From NCBI GenBank assembly GCA_030043155.1, contig JASHYE010000301.1, positions 1 through 5,654 of the forward strand: a stretch of 5,654 nt of DNA, in the 5' to 3' direction. The translations under genes were made by a program, and so were the position numbers. This document shows, one piece after another, positions 5,307 through 5,654 of the stretch. The notes under the pieces were generated by a model. That model was not told the origin of the DNA, made no database searches, and saw only the letters and a list, made by a program, of their open reading frames with translations. Origin of the DNA: Candidatus Acidiferrales bacterium. GTDB lineage: Bacteria > Acidobacteriota > Terriglobia > Acidoferrales > UBA7541. The first letter of the stretch is position 1. Each line of letters opens with the position of its first letter.

Positions 5307-5654
5307 TCAAACCGCGCTTACGCTATCCGAAACTGTTTCCGCCTCTTCAAATTGCAAGTAGTGGAACGGATCGCCGATGTTCTTGCGAATATCCGCCCAA
5401 AAGGAGTCGCTCTTTAGAAGGAATGCTTCCACTACGCGGGGGTCGAATTGAACCCCGGAAAACTTCCGTATCTCGTCCCGCGCTGCGCTCACCGGCAGCG
5501 CTTTCCGGTACGGCCGGTCGGAAGTCATCGCGTCAAATGTGTCCGCGACGGCGAAGATTCGCGCACCAAGAGGAATCTCTTCGCCTTTCAGTCCTCGAGG
5601 ATAGCCGGTCCCGTTATAAAATTCTTGGTGGGCCAGAACGATCTCTGCGGCTTC
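5307..5654 (-). CDS. HD-GYP domain protein, C-terminal part (5' partial)
   Basis: This is the C-terminal end of an HD-GYP family protein, a group that includes cyclic-di-GMP phosphodiesterases of the RpfG type. 115 residues are visible; the HD dyad and any sensory or receiver domain lie beyond the window. The visible part holds [11 protein letters not shown] (9-19), [13 protein letters not shown] (21-33), [17 protein letters not shown] (37-53) and [10 protein letters not shown] (about 69-78), all in family order, then a non-conserved tail. The usual HHE is HQE here, and the DG before the GYP loop is NG. The first change touches a position that is a metal ligand in structurally studied members, so activity and nucleotide preference cannot be assumed. 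The gene ends 79 bases upstream of the peroxiredoxin start on the same strand; co-transcription is possible, but a separate promoter is visible. Catalytic function is inferred from family only. Confidence 0.93.
   Translation of the reverse strand, partial: EAAEIVLAHQEFYNGTGYPRGLKGEEIPLGARIFAVADTFDAMTSDRPYRKALPVSAARDEIRKFSGVQFDPRVVEAFLLKSDSFWADIRKNIGDPFHYLQFEEAETVSDSVSAV

Noticed and set aside
5046..5417. Plus-strand open frame of 123 codons
   Set aside because: It runs antisense across the peroxiredoxin N-terminus, its promoter region and the HD-GYP end. It shows no family features and no matching start context.

Overview
The window (about 57% GC by eye) looks like chromosomal DNA from an aerobic, soil-type bacterium. 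The gene order and protein variants most resemble Acidobacteriota: a subunit II with CNQLCGLGHYHM, a tandem pair of five-helix subunit III genes, and a small exported CxxCYN protein behind a cytochrome c oxidase operon. That assignment rests on family recognition, not on a search.

Positions 1-4512, plus strand: a compact terminal-oxidase operon. It runs coxB (subunit II, 5' end cut off by the window), ctaD (subunit I), two consecutive but diverged subunit III genes, a subunit IV gene, and a 104-residue exported membrane protein with a CALCYN motif. Gaps are 3 to 49 bases, so one transcript is likely. Subunits I and II keep every heme and copper ligand and the proton-channel residues checked. 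Both have lost their acidic ligands to the non-redox Mg/Mn site (Asp to Ala in subunit I, Glu to Gln in subunit II). The usual Trp at the cytochrome c electron-entry point of subunit II is Phe.

Positions 4513-4651: a short convergent intergenic region. It holds a strong hairpin (4605-4637) that reads best as the terminator of the minus-strand gene.

Positions 4652-5227, minus strand: the most interesting gene. It encodes an exported peroxiredoxin of the AhpC/TSA family. One in-frame TGA sits exactly where the peroxidatic cysteine should be, and the reading frame and family similarity continue on both sides. A hairpin shaped like a bacterial SECIS element starts 14 nt downstream of the TGA. 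The simplest reading is a selenoprotein with selenocysteine as catalytic residue 77, which a standard gene caller would split into two ORFs or call a pseudogene.

Positions 5307-5654, minus strand: the C-terminal part of an HD-GYP-type (cyclic-di-GMP phosphodiesterase family) protein, running off the window edge.

The oxidase genes would reduce O2 to water at the cytoplasmic membrane and pump protons. The exported peroxiredoxin would detoxify peroxide outside that membrane. A functional link between them is only inferred from proximity; they are convergent and not co-transcribed.
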